Part shown: piece by piece, positions 50,641-62,120 of the stretch | Layout: every line of letters begins with the position of its first letter | Position numbering within the stretch: position 1 is the first letter of the stretch | Source of the DNA: Hemicordylus capensis | Taxonomy: Eukaryota; Chordata; Lepidosauria; Squamata; Cordylidae | Assembly: GCF_027244095.1 (NCBI RefSeq) | Contig: NC_069658.1 | Coordinates: 265,988,687 to 266,052,686, forward strand | DNA length: 64,000 nucleotides | Direction of reading: 5' to 3' | Notes under the pieces: model-generated | What the model saw: the letters and a program-made list of their open reading frames with translations, nothing else | Told to the model about the DNA's origin: nothing | The model's database searches: none | Made by a program: the position numbers and the translations under genes

Positions 50641-50994
50641 CTCTCTCCTGCTGGAGCCTTGCCGGACTGGGCTTCCCGCTCTGCTCTATTCGGCCAGCGA
50701 AGTCACTTCGAATTAGACTCACAGCATTAGGGAAGCAGCCCCTCCCCTCTCTGCTCCGAGTTTTCTTCTGTGTAGGTTCACACCCAGCTCACTTCCATGT
50801 TTTGCTTGTGGCCAATGGTTTCCTAGAGGAGGCAGGATGCCATCCCTCCCTTTTTCCCAAGGGTACTGTAAATAAAACACCCTCTCTGATCTGGTGCTGT
50901 TGAAGTACACACACACTCACACCCTTCTGCTTAATCAGCCATCAGCCTTGGCTTTCTATTCTCCCTTCTATTCTCCCTTCTCCCCATGACCCCA

Positions 50995-51030
50995 ACACAC
51001 ACACACACACACGCGCGCGCGCGTGCGCGC
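50995..51030. repeat. (CA)n(CG)n microsatellite
   Basis: A CA run passes directly into a CG run, a sequence type prone to Z-DNA. Confidence 0.9.
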
Positions 51031-51337
51031 CTAGTATATGTCAGCCTTCCTGCATCATTGCCTCTGCTTTAGTAGCCCCCTTCTAGCTGTATGCTCCTCA
51101 GACTCTCACTTTGCATCCCTAATTGTCTCTTTGCATTTATTTTAGCAGAGTTCATGTTCTTTTCTGTTCTCTTCATTGGGGCAGGACTTCCATCTTCTGA
51201 ACCAAGTCTTCTTCCCTTTTATACCTTGCAGTCTCATTGAGGAGATTCTATGATAGCAAGGAAATGCTCCTTTTCTGCAAGGAAAGCCCTCTGCAGACTA
51301 CGAATTCTCTCTCCTTCCCAGATCTCACCCCCGCCAC

Positions 51338-51338
<1 letters not shown>

Positions 51339-51369
<31 letters not shown>
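51339..51369. repeat. Poly(A) run of 31
   Basis: An uninterrupted run of A, perhaps the tail of an unrecognised retroposon; no element body was identified upstream. Confidence 0.9.
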
Positions 51370-51372
<3 letters not shown>

Positions 51373-51744
51373 GGGGGAAGCCCTTTCAAAGATCAGCAAA
51401 GAGAGAAATACACTCTTTGCCTCTACAGCTTTCTACAGTATTTGCTTTTCATAGGTGTGACTTGCTCTGATGTTAATGTAAAGATTTACATCAGCACCTG
51501 CGGCAATTTATCTCCCCAAACGCCAAAAACAGGATTTTAAAAATCGGAATGCAAAAGCCTGGTTTGTGTATGGGTTGCTTCCAAGGACATTGAGCTGACC
51601 TTGGCGGGAATCCGGCTTCAGTGAGAACTCTCCCTTCTGTAGGAGATTTGGGGCAAAGCCCCTGTGTGAGAAAGCTCCTGATTCAGAAACAGTATGCCTC
51701 TGAATACCAGATGCTGGGAAATAACAATGGGAAAGAGCTACTTT

Positions 51745-51994
51745 GTGCCCATATACTGAGTTAGGCCATTGGTTTAGCTCAGTATTGTCTACACAGACTG
51801 GCAGTGGCTTCTCCAAGGTTGCAGGCAGGAGTCTCTCTCAGCCCTATTTTGGAGATTCGTGGGAGGGGACTTGGAGCCATCTGCTCTTCCCCGAGCGGCC
51901 CCATCTTACATCTTACATGTGGTCTCCCATTCAGATGCAACCAGGGCGGAGCCTGCTTAGCTAGGGGTACAAGTCATGCTGGCTACCACAAGAC
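51745..51994 (-). mobile_element. 5S-rRNA-headed SINE (reverse)
   Basis: ATACTGAGTTAGGCCATTGG, CAGACTGGCAGTGGCTTCTC and CAACCAGGGCGGAGCCTGCT match the inverse of the SINE at 34459-34762, with a small internal deletion near 51905. Confidence 0.85.
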
Positions 51995-52009
51995 TGGCTA
52001 CCTAGAGGT

Positions 52010-52095
52010 TGTGTCTGGTTGGCCACTCTGGGAACCAGATGTTGGGCTAAGTGGACTGTTGGTCTGATCCAGCCAGGCACTTCTTAGGTTTGTAT
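52010..52095 (+). mobile_element. CR1 LINE tail fragment
   Basis: TTGGCCACTCTGGGAACCAG, ATGTTGGGCTAAGTGGAC and TGATCCAGCCAGGC match the end of the CR1 tail. Confidence 0.6.
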
Positions 52096-53824
52096 AATCT
52101 AGAGCAATGAAGCAACTCATGTGATCCGAAGCCTAAATTGATCAAGCAGCAATAGATTCAGATTGGAGGGAGAAAGCAACAAGCACTGGGTTCAGGCAAG
52201 AAGGTCAAAGCAAGGATATTAATCCCCAGGCAGGCTGTCTATACTGCAGATATTAATCGATTGGCCAGGCAAGGTCCAACAACAGCCTTCCTCAGTTTAT
52301 TGGGAGAAGGGAACAACCAGTTTGGCTGATTACATGCAAATTATGCATGCCTGATACCAAGGGGCTCAGAGATAAAGTCTTAAGGGCCAAGGTAGGAGAG
52401 GGCACTTTGAGCTGCTGTCACAGAAGAAAAGGCCTTAAAAACAGGAGGCTGGTACTGCTCTCATAGGCTGAAAAATATCTGTGCAGCCTCAAGGTCTAGA
52501 AACTATCAAAACAATTTCAAAGCTCTTATCCTCAGGATGCTGAGCTCTGCACCCATTACCAAATCTGTGGTGCAGCCTGCCTTTGCCATGCTGCTACATC
52601 TGTGGCAGGAGGAGAGCCTTGGCTCCTGAACTGGGTGGAGTCACGGTCACCTCTTGGGTGGGAAAAGAAAGAAAACTCTGTTGTCCTTCCAGCAGAGCCA
52701 AGAGAGATGTCCTGGTGTTCACTGAGCCCCACTTACTTGGGAAGATCTTTTCAGGCTGTTGGGACACAACTGCAGGGCAGTAGGCATCGGTCCCACTCTT
52801 ATAGAGCACACAATCGCGCCTCACAAACAGATTTTGGAAGCAACCACAGAAAGTTTCTAGACCTCATGGTGCCACAGAACAGCCTAAAAATACGTGGACA
52901 GTTGCTGCTAAATGCTTATAATCTTGTGGTGGCAGTGGGCAATGGAGCAGCAGTACTTCACAGACCCTTTTTACAGTCCTCAGCCCTTATTCTTTTATTT
53001 TGATACTAAAGTTGCTTTTCCAAAACTCTCCGGAAGCATAGCTCTACATAACCATAAAGTGTTATTGTGTGGACAGATTTGTATGAGTGGTAAGGGTGTA
53101 TCATGATATATGCCATATATTTTGTCAAGGACTGAAGCAGAATGTGTGAACAAGCCAATAGCATTTATCATTTTACAAACAGGATTAAAACAAATCAAGT
53201 AGCAAAATTAAAACAACAAGGAACTGTGATTTAGTTTTTTAAAAAAACCTGTTGCAAACAGGAGAGACAGTAGATACAAAAACTTGGAACAATTAATTGA
53301 AAGCTGACTGAAATAGCCAGTTCTTTAATACTGTAGGCATCAAAAGGTAAGCAGACTGGATGCCAAGTACCTTTGGCAAGTCAAAGTGCCTAAGCATGAT
53401 TGCAGGTTATTCCTTTAACAAGAGCTTTGCTGCATGTGTTTATCAGCAGGTGACTTTACAACAAGGAAAAACAAGTGTCATGGTTTGGAATGTCTGTGAT
53501 ACAAAACCAGTTTTAAAACCCTACCTCTAATGCTCTTACAAAATTGCTTATTATATGAATGAATTCCTTTTGGGGGGGTAGAAATTTACGAAACAGATAA
53601 AATTCATCTTCTAGTTTTCTTTTCCACTGTCTCTAATGAAACCACTGTAGCTTTGCTAACCTTTAAAAAAAATCTTATGAACTGGGACGCCGCTATTTGT
53701 TGTGGGACAGGCCAAAACTTGACAAGTGAAGCTTTCTTTCCCTATCATTAAATTCCCATGCCAGGGAGCTCCTGTTCTTTTAACAGCTGCATGAGAGGCA
53801 GAATCCAACAGGTGAATGCTTTGA
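52096..53824. other. Unassigned intergenic DNA
   Basis: No gene recognised. The frames at 52602-53003 do not resemble any protein I know. Confidence 0.4.
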
Positions 53825-53990
53825 GGATTCATAAGCATTTATATAATGCTCCAAGCTGTTCAAAGCGTTTCCCATAGATTCTCAGTAATTCTTACAACAC
53901 TCTTATAAGACAGGTCTGTGTTATGAGGCGCATGAGGGAATCGCAGCTTGCCTAAGATTTCATGGCTGAGATTTGAATGATCAAATCTCA
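53825..53990. repeat. Old SINE-like remnant (MIR/CORE-like)
   Basis: GAATCGCAGCTTGCCTAAGA and ATGGCTGAGATTTGAATGATC follow the order of an old tRNA SINE, heavily decayed. Confidence 0.3.
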
Positions 53991-55744
53991 TCCAGATCAT
54001 CCTCCCAGGTTATACCAGCTCCAAAATGCAGTAATGAGAGCTGCACTTGGTTGAGTTTCAGCTTTTAAAAGTACAGGAGTCCTACCAAAGAAAGGTGTTG
54101 ACCATCAAAGTAACTCTAAAATAAGCCGTGCTGCTTTCTCTCTTTTTGCCATAAGGAGCCACATGGAAATCCTTCAGTCTGTAAAAATTTCATTGAATAT
54201 AGATGCCCACTTCTGTCCTTCCTGTGATTTCCATCAAGGGCTCCAAGCTCCTGCAGAGCTCCGTTGAAAGGCTTCTGTCCCTTAGCGTAGAGCCTGTGGG
54301 TTGAGATCAGTGTGTCTTTCAGTCTGCAGGTGTACAGTCACATGTTTGCTGTCCTAGCCCTCTGGAAGTGGTTCAGTGATGGTGTGGCTAATGGTATGTT
54401 AATTCCCCACCCCTGCATTGACTGTTGCTTCTAGAGCCTTGGCACTGTGGCCTGCTAGTAGTTGTGGGTTAAAATAAGTTGTGTTTGGACTGGGAATAGT
54501 CTACCATAGCCTCATGCCCCTCTTTGGTGCTGCAACTGAAGCAGACCTGGGGCTTTAATCTTGCTTTGGAGACTGATGTGTGTTTGTTCTCGCTTTCTGC
54601 TAGTTCTAAGCAGTGGCTCTCTGCCTGCAAGCACCGTTGGGGTGTTGAGAATCTTTCTGGGTCTCTTCATTAAGTCCATGTGCTGTATTATTGGTTCCTC
54701 CCCAGGCCCTGCTGTAGCCCACAGGCTCCCCTGCCTCTTCTGCAGAGACGGAAAAGCCTTGACAAGTTTGCAAGTGGTGTGCCGCTGCTCCAGAGCTGGG
54801 GCTTTGCTTCCGAAAGTTCCCAGACTCCGCTACCGCAAGAGGGTTGCCACTTGCCCGGTGCAGGTGTACAAAGAGGCCCTGAGGGCTTCTGGGACAGCCC
54901 TCTTCCCTTCACTCTTCCCTTGAGGACCTTCCTTGCTGACCAGCCCAGCATGTCGAATTGCCTCTCCCTGCCTCCTTCCTCATCTCTGCCGGAGGGAAGC
55001 CTTGGAAGCTAGCTTTCGCTCAGACGCCTCTCAGCTTCAGCAGCAACTGGGATGTTTCCCATTTCTTGGATGACCGCAGTAACAGCCGCGTGCTTTTCTG
55101 GTGCCCAGTTTCGAAAACCAAATGGCTCTATTGCTTTAGGAGGGGAGACAAAGACTCTGGAACCATGTGGAATAATTGCCCCATCTCAATACTTCTGTGG
55201 CTGACTGACCTTGTGGCTTCAGTCTGGTAAGAGTCTGGCTAGGGTTCCGTGGAGCCTCCCCTTAGAAATATGCCTGGGTCTGGGACTCCCAGAAGACCTC
55301 TAGGGCCTAATATGATGCTTGAATCAGCCTCCTAGTCACTGAAAATTATTTAGACTGTTCAATTTGCTTAGAAAAGCCCTCAAAGTGGGTAATGGAGGCT
55401 CCTGCTATGCTCTGTATGTGAGCTTTTTCCTTCACGAGGTGGGAAGGCTTCCTGAAGAGACAGATCCCTCATCCTGAGCACTCCCAACACATCTTTCTCT
55501 TTCATCCACCAAGAAGAGACTCAAAGCCATGACCAAAGAAGACTGAGCAAGAGAGGCCTGCTGGGTGAAGAAGATCCACTAGCTAAGGCACAGGAGAGGG
55601 CAGTGACAGATCCCCCCACAGGGCTATACCAGTTGGCACATATTAGAAACCAAACTTACAAACCCTTTCAGGAGGACAACAGCTGCTTCTGCTGCACCCT
55701 CTCACAGGGTAATGAAGAGCCATGTTTCTGACAACAGCAGTACT
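53991..55744. other. Unassigned intergenic DNA with a GC-richer block
   Basis: The block at about 54690-55010 is open in two overlapping plus frames, follows a CCTCCCCAG acceptor-like sequence at about 54709, and encodes LRYRKRVATCPVQVYKEALR in one frame. I do not recognise it. It may be an alternative 3' exon or chance. Confidence 0.3.
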
Positions 55745-55910
55745 TCAATGTGTGTAGCTCTTTTGAGTGTTAAAAGTGCTTCACAGGCACTGACTCGCCA
55801 TCCTTACACCACCACTATAAGATAGAAAAGTATCCTATTATGTATGAGTGTTAAAGGCTGAAGCGGGACCTAAAGGCCCCCTTGTGAGTTCATGGTAGAG
55901 GTTGGATTCC
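55745..55910. repeat. Old SINE-like remnant (MIR/CORE-like)
   Basis: AAAGTGCTTCACAGGCACTG and CACCACTATAAGATAGAAAAG resemble the 5' part of an ancient SINE. Weak evidence. Confidence 0.3.
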
Positions 55911-56112
55911 ATAACATGATGCCTTAAATAACAGGGCACCAGCTTTTGATCTTGCTGATCCTAAAGGTGGGGATCAAAACTGACAGCTGAAGAGCAGAAT
56001 GTGGCACCCCAGAAGCCAATTCAGAGGTGAGCACGTCTGTGCAGAGAGGCTGCTTGCTGTGGCTACAGGACTTGCCGGCTGTTCATTCAGAGAGATGGCT
56101 GGCCTACTTTCA

Positions 56113-56248
56113 CAGGGGTGGCCAACCTGAGGCTCTCTAGCTGTTGTTGGACTACAACTCCCATCACCCCCAGCCATAATAAATGGCAGCTGAGGATGAT
56201 GGGGGTTGTAGACCAACCATGTTGGAGGATCTTAGGTTGGCCTCCCTG
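56113..56248. mobile_element. Palindromic hAT-like element (CAGGGGTGGCCAACCTG ends)
   Basis: The ends CAGGGGTGGCCAACCTGAGG and TTAGGTTGGCCTCCCTG are inverse. The core has GGACTACAACTCCCATCACC and a diverged inverse. The flanks do not give a clear duplication, so it is probably old. Confidence 0.75.
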
Positions 56249-58944
56249 TTCCATTATCTCCTCAAAGTAGCTTTCTAGTAAAATGACCTGCTGAGCAGGA
56301 CCTCTTAAACATGAACTATAATTTGGCCTGCACGTAGTCAATACCAATAATAATTGTCAATACCAGAATAATTATCTTTGGGAAGGAGAAATGCAAAATA
56401 AAACCAGAAGAGTGTGTGTGTGTGTGTGAGAGAGAGAGTGTGTGTATAGAAAATCCTTAGCTTTTATACCAGAGTGAGTTTTCCTGAAATTTCCATGGAA
56501 ACTGTGAAAATGAAGAATCAGATCAGCATTCTTTTGTGCAAAAAGTTGTGCATTTCATGGGGACACTGACCCCAGTATAGATGTTTTATTCTTGCACTAG
56601 GCTTCAGTTAAGTCCATCACATTTTTCTTGTCAATGCTCCTGTGACAGTCAAGTTCAGCAGGTGATATTTTCATTGCTGCACTTGTGTTTCCCCCCCAAT
56701 AAAGCAAGTTAAAGGCCCCCAGTTAAAGGCACAGGAGACAGCTAAGAAAAAGTGGCAAACCAAGTTTTGACCGGCCAATGTTAAATTTCCCTACTAGCTT
56801 TCACAGAGACCCCCTACAAGGGAGGAAAATGCTATTCTAGGACACATTCAGCTGGGCTAATTTGCCTGCACCACTCAAATTATATACCTTAGAATTATGG
56901 GCTTGCACTCATGTAATATTTGGACAAAATTTGCATTTGTCTCACTAGCTCAACTTGTGTGTTCAGCATTACTAGGCTGGTGTACCATTGTCCATTATGC
57001 TAGCCATTTCCTTCCGGTTTGCAGCAGAAGCTACATTTATATAGTACTGATGGACTGCATTTTGTCTCAGTAACAAAGCCACTGCTTTCCCTTTACTCAT
57101 CTCAGAGCACTTTTTTCAAAAGCAACAACAAAAAACTCCTCTAAAGTTTTTTTTTTGGTTGAACCATCAAACATTCAACTAGTTGTGTTTGAAGTGCTTG
57201 AAACCCAAAAACAAAGCATATGGAAGAGGGGCAAATAGGAAGAGGCAATCCAGATTCAGTCCATAAGCTGCATCTGTCCTTTGAGGGAGGAAGATGGTGC
57301 CAGGGGCAAGCAGAGCTCACCTCACAGCAGAAAAGCTGGCACTTGTGCTTGTTCCTGGTTACATCTTCTTGTAGGCAATATTTCCTTCTAGTTTGGATGT
57401 CACCTCCCACCCCCATTATTATTTTCTTATGCCTGTGAATCATGGAAGTCAAGCCAGCCTCTACCTTCACATCCAGCTCTAGGTTTCCATCTTGGTCAAA
57501 GCAGTGTTGGTGATCAAGAAATGATCAATACTTTGGTATATGAAAACTGGCCAGGCAGATAGATAGGAGTACTCCTGGGTTGAATGCAAAGCATCTAGAA
57601 TGCATTGGCCTTTTGGGGAAGGGTTTAATCAAGATGCATGTTCGTGAGAGCATTAGATGGCTCATGAATTCACGTTATGCTTGGGTATGCTGCAATAGTA
57701 CACATTTATAAAAATGCCTAGATGTGATATTATTAGGGCTGCAACAACTAAATTTATTTTTAAAAGGTTTTGACAGGCTCAAAAGATGCCCTTAGTTAAA
57801 TCAGGCAGAGAGACCTATAAAATCAATACAGGTCCTTAAAAATTGCAACTGCCAAGCACTATCTTAAGAGGCATTCCACTGTTCTTCTCTTATAAGAGGG
57901 AATGTCTCTGAGAAGAAAGCTGCCCAGCATAGTGCTGGTTTTTAATGTACAGAGCTCTAAAATGGCAGATGCCTCTCAGCTGAGCCCCACTGTGATCTCT
58001 CTAATCAGCTCAGAGCATCTTCTTGCTAGTGCTTTTCATGGATGGCAAAGGCATGGACAGAGACCCTGGATGTCCATGTGAATCTGGGCATCTACCAGGA
58101 GTAGGATTGAATTGTCATCACAGATATTGAACAGGCTGCATTTGTTCAGTTATGATATTTTAGTGAGTGTGCCTGTTTTAGCATGCTTTGTATTATATCT
58201 CACTTGTTCTTATCCATCCTTAGGGTTGCCACGTCTTTACTACTGGCCCTGCTCCTATGCCTTTAATGGCAGCTTAATACAAATGTTTAGCAAGTGAAGC
58301 TTTCTCTGGTACAGAGGTAAGGCTGGGGAAAACATTGCCTGCTAAATTTGTGTACAAAACTGCCAGAATGGTCAAAGAGTAGGGCCAGTCAAGAAGATGG
58401 CAACCGCTTTAGTTCTAAACACATAATGATCAAAGAAGGTTAAAAAGAAAGGTTCAACTCACCTCTTTTACAGTCCCCGAGTCCCCAGCTCTTTGAAAAT
58501 AATCAGGAATACATGTTGTGTGTTTAGTGAAATTTTATAGTCTTCCTTGGTTTGTATTTATTATATCATCAATACTTAGTGGTTTGTGAATTCTAGTTTG
58601 TAAAAAAAAAATAAACTTTTGTGACATATTTAACTACCTTTGGAGATTCCGTTTTTACTAGGTTTCAATACAACACTTCTATTTGTGGTAATTTTTTTTT
58701 TTAATTGCATCTAAATTGAGGGAATTAAGAGGTCAATCATTTGTACTTAAGGGCAAAAACTAAGACTTAATAGTGCTGCAAGGAAAAACCCTAGGAAACA
58801 GGGAAAATAAACTTTTATTGGATCATTTATGTCAGCATAGGCGTAGGCAAGCTTTCAAAATTACACCAAGCCCTCCACAAAGAATGGAAAGCCAGGTGTA
58901 GGCAAAATTTTAACCCAGATATCCAACTATTTTCACATTCTTCT
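56249..58944. other. Unassigned intergenic DNA
   Basis: AT-rich sequence with a short (GT)n/(GA)n run at about 56414-56440. No gene or clear repeat was recognised. Confidence 0.4.
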
Positions 58945-59132
58945 CAGTTATTTATTTAACATTTTTCAATACCGCCCAAAACCTGCATCTCTGGGCAGTT
59001 ATGAAGTCTGTGCAACTTAAAAGCTTGCATACTATGTTGCAAACTGGGCAGCTCAGTCATCTGGGACAGTTAGGGCAACCAGCTGAACAACACCACTGCC
59101 CAAGTTCCTCTCATTGCTGAAGCCAGTGCTAG

Positions 59133-59345
59133 AAGAACATAAAAGCCCTGCTGGATCAAGCCAAGACCCATCTAGTACAGCATCCTGTTTCAAATAGTGA
59201 CCCTGCCCCCCAGGTGCCTCTGAGAAGCCCACAGGCAAGAGTTGAAGGCATGCCTGCTCTCCTGCTGTGGATCCCCTGCATCATTCAGAGGCATCCTGCC
59301 TCTGGACCTGAAGATAACAGACAGCTATCAAGACTAGTAGCCACT
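59133..59345 (-). mobile_element. CR1 LINE 3' tail (reverse)
   Basis: AGAACATAAAAGCCCTGCTG, CATCTAGTACAGCATCCTGT, GAGGCATCCTGCCTCTGGAC and CAAGACTAGTAGCCA are the inverse of CR1 tail blocks. Confidence 0.85.
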
Positions 59346-60460
59346 GAGCAACAGGACAGAGAAGACCATCCGGGACGCAGGAAAGACAGGGTGTTGTCCT
59401 TGTGGAAGATTAACATTCCGATTGCCAAGGCAACCATTTCAAGAAGCAAGGTTATTTTTACTGGGCTGCTATGGGTAGCAGGTTGCCACCACTGGAGTGG
59501 CCCTAAAGGGGAGGGCACCAAAGGGGATCATCCCTTTAGGTGTTTACAAGATCATGACGATGTCACCGGGAAAGAAGGGGAGTTTAGTCATACTCGATTA
59601 GGCCATGCCCTTCTTCATACTAAGGACAATTGATGTAATTAAAACGTAAAGTTATTTGTTGTGAGCTGCTTTGAAGGTGGGAAAGCAAGACAGAAACCAT
59701 TTGAAATAAAATAAGTAAATATTCTTGATTCAATAAAAGATGCTGGATAGACACGAACTGTTTATAGCAACATTTAAATTAAAAAAACAAGATTCAAAGC
59801 CTCTCCTCTGCACAGTTTTCAGGACTATGACTTTCACACAGCAGATGCAGGTATTATGAAGGAAAGAGGCCGACTTCACATCAGACTATATGCCAGCATC
59901 ATTGTCAAGATGAGCTTCGCTGCTGCTCAAGGTCTCATGTGGCCAAGGGGCCCCTATGGCACGCAACTTACTGAACACATGGACGCGGACTCTACCATTG
60001 AGGCTTCTTCCAGGAAGCACGAAGACAATGTGTAATCCATAGAATGTAAGAGATGCATAAATCCCACTTAAGTCAATGGGATTTGCAGTTGAAGTGAGCC
60101 TAACCTCTGAACTGCACACAACGTTGGCGATCAATGTATGCTGCCAAAGGCACCCCCTACCCCAACCGACACCCTGTAGGGTTGGTGGTTAGGAGTCCAT
60201 TGAGGTTCTATTGCTCAGGGCACACCATGTTCCTAAAAACTGAAGCTGCAACGAGTCCTGAAACACTGCCAGCAGAGTTCTGTGTTGGCAAGTTTCCCTT
60301 ATACAGCCTCCTTCAGCAAATCTGGGACCATTTTGCCAGCAGGGGGCAACTTTGTCCTGCCTTTCTGCAGGTAGAGGCCTCCTTTCCATGCCAGAGAGAG
60401 CTCTTCCTGGCTTCAAGGCTAGCACTTCCACCTCTTAGGGAAGATGTCATGACTGTCTTT
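59346..60460 (-). other. Probable RPUSD3 3' UTR and flank
   Basis: This lies downstream of the RPUSD3 stop on the minus strand. No clear inverse AATAAA was placed close to the stop, so the transcript end is unknown. Confidence 0.35.
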
Positions 60461-60667
60461 TCATTGCTTGCTCTGGTCCTGTGGCAAGGCAAGCCCCAGT
60501 AAAGAAAGTGTCCTTGAGAAAAAGGCTGGCAGAGGAGCTGTGAGCACCTTGTCAGAGGAAGACCTGGCACCAGGGAGGAGAAGCTGGTGCAGGTGGAGGT
60601 GAAGTGGCAAACGGTGCACCTGCTGCTGCTGCAGGTGAAGCTTGCGCAGCAAAGACTCACCCAGGAC
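60461..60667 (-). CDS. RPUSD3: RNA pseudouridylate synthase domain-containing 3, last coding exon
   Basis: RPUSD3 belongs to the RluA-type pseudouridine synthase family and is mitochondrial in mammals. On the minus strand an acceptor CCTTCTTGGTAG precedes 68 codons plus TGA. The frame reads VLGESLLRKLHL, then LPLHLHLHQLLLPGARSSS, then LTAPLPAFFSRTLSLLGL. From memory, human RPUSD3 ends with a closely similar VLDEALLRRLHL / LPLHLHLHRLLLPG / LAPLPPYFSRTL series. This is the C-terminal extension only; the catalytic domain must lie at higher coordinates. I found no further exon up to 64000. The convergent position downstream of TTLL3 is the mammalian arrangement, which supports the call. No poly(A) signal was pinned down. 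Confidence 0.85.
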   Translation of the reverse strand, partial: VLGESLLRKLHLQQQQVHRLPLHLHLHQLLLPGARSSSDKVLTAPLPAFFSRTLSLLGLALPQDQSKQ

Positions 60668-60784
60668 CTACCAAGAAGGAGAAAAGGGAATTATTATTGT
60701 TAACCGCTTCTGTAGTAAAATGTTTACAGTCTGTTATTTCACTACTGGTCTGAGGGGGTGGGTGGGTTGCCACTCTAACCCAAC

Positions 60785-60910
60785 AGTAGGTAACAGTCTC
60801 ATTTTATCCTTATGACAAACTGGGAAGCTGCATAAAGCAGGTGAACAGTGACTTGCTGGGCCAGACAGTGAGCTTGCTGGTAAGCAGGGATCTGAACTCG
60901 GATGTCTGGT
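60785..60910 (+). repeat. Old SINE-like remnant (MIR/CORE-like)
   Basis: TGACTTGCTGGGCCAGACAG, AAGCAGGGATCTGAACTCGG and ATGTCTGGTGCCC follow the conserved part of an ancient tRNA SINE. Confidence 0.4.
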
Positions 60911-61470
60911 GCCCAAGCACAATATTGTACCAAATCTTGATGCGACACAGGAGAGCCATGATCAAGAGCTTCCACCTATTCCCCCCCCAGCCCCCCATAA
61001 TTGGCAACCCCATGCATCTGCTTTGAAGATCAAGGGCGTGGCCCATATGGGACCTATCTTTTGCAACCACCAGGGGGAGGGAAGGTTTGATTAGGGATTT
61101 AAATCAAGGGTTAAACCACTCTCCCCCTGCACCACTTCCCCAATTTTCAAAACAGTGTGTGGGGTGGTTAGAGTCAGCCCTGACTGACTCTCAATGGACT
61201 GGAGTCAAGGTACCTGAAGAATGGCCTTGTACCAACCAAAGCTGCCTGTTCACTCACTCAGAGTGTCCTCAGAGGCTCTCCTCCAGGTACCCCTGCAATC
61301 GGAAGTTGGGCCATTGACCACTGCAGAGATTTTCCTTGCTTCCCCTGGTTGACTTTGGCTACTGGTGTTAGTTCTCTTACTACTATAGTTTTGACTGCAT
61401 TCAATTTTATTGTATGTATGGATTTTGTGGATTCATAAATATAGATAGATATTGAGCTCCTGCATAATAT
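60911..61470. other. Unassigned (RPUSD3 intron)
   Basis: Probably within the RPUSD3 intron preceding its last exon; no exon recognised. Confidence 0.4.
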
Positions 61471-61664
61471 GAACACATGAAATTGCCTTATACTGAGTCA
61501 TAAACACTTGATACCTCCAGCTCAGTATTCTCTGCACTGACTGGTAACCCCCCATAGTTCAGACAGGGAGTCTGAACTCTAGTCCTACCTGGAGATGCCA
61601 GGGATCGAGTCTGGGACCTTCCACCTAAAAAGCAGGTGCTCAGCCACTGAGCTACAGCCACTCC
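61471..61664 (-). mobile_element. tRNA-headed SINE sharing the 5S-SINE tail (reverse)
   Basis: On the minus strand the head GTGGCTGTAGCTCAGTGGCT (A box) and the diverged B-box region lead to CTGGCATCTCCAGGTAGGAC. The tail CAGTGCAGAGAATACTGAGC is the tail of the 5S-headed SINEs. Confidence 0.75.
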
Positions 61665-61828
61665 ACCTCTAGATTGACCCCCAACTTCACTGGCTCATAC
61701 AACATCTAATTCTGAAAATAGGTAATGACTATTCCCATTTCCAGATGACTCGACACTCTACAAGCTCCTAGTCCATATCTACCACATCCACACTGAAGTC
61801 AAGACAGGAGTGATCTCGAGGGATAAGC

Positions 61829-62120
61829 AGGGCCGGCGCGATGCAGTAAGCAAAAGCCGCATTGCAGTGGGGCACCGATGTTCGGGGGCGTCGGCTGCTC
61901 CCATCCCCGTTGTGCCCTTACTCGGCGCCTGCTGGCTGCTCCAGGGAGGGGGCGCTCGCTGAGCTTGCTTGCTCCCTCCTGCTCTTGCTTGCTCAACAGG
62001 CCAGGGGAGCACTCACTCTGGGGCACCTGCCTGCGCCTGAGAGCTGTCTCTTTCCCCAGGCTTTCAGTGAGGGAGAGGAGCCCAAGCAGGCAGCATGTGC
62101 GGGGGTGGGAAGGAGGAGAA
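61829..62120. repeat. GC-rich block, possibly repeat-derived
   Basis: It starts GCAGGGCCGGCGCGATGCAG and stays GC-rich to about 62110. It resembles the CAGGGCCGGC-type ends of non-autonomous DNA elements, but no matching right end was found. A CpG promoter is an alternative. Confidence 0.3.

Larger units (their letters stand above)
50692..51672 (+). repeat. Repeat X, copy 3, interrupted
   Basis: The left part has GGAAGCAGCCCCTCCCCTCT near 50731. The right part, from about 51530, has GGTTTGTGTATGGGTTGCTT and TGTAGGAGATTTGGGGCAAA. The CA/CG run at 50995-51030 and the A run at 51339-51369 lie between. Confidence 0.55.
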
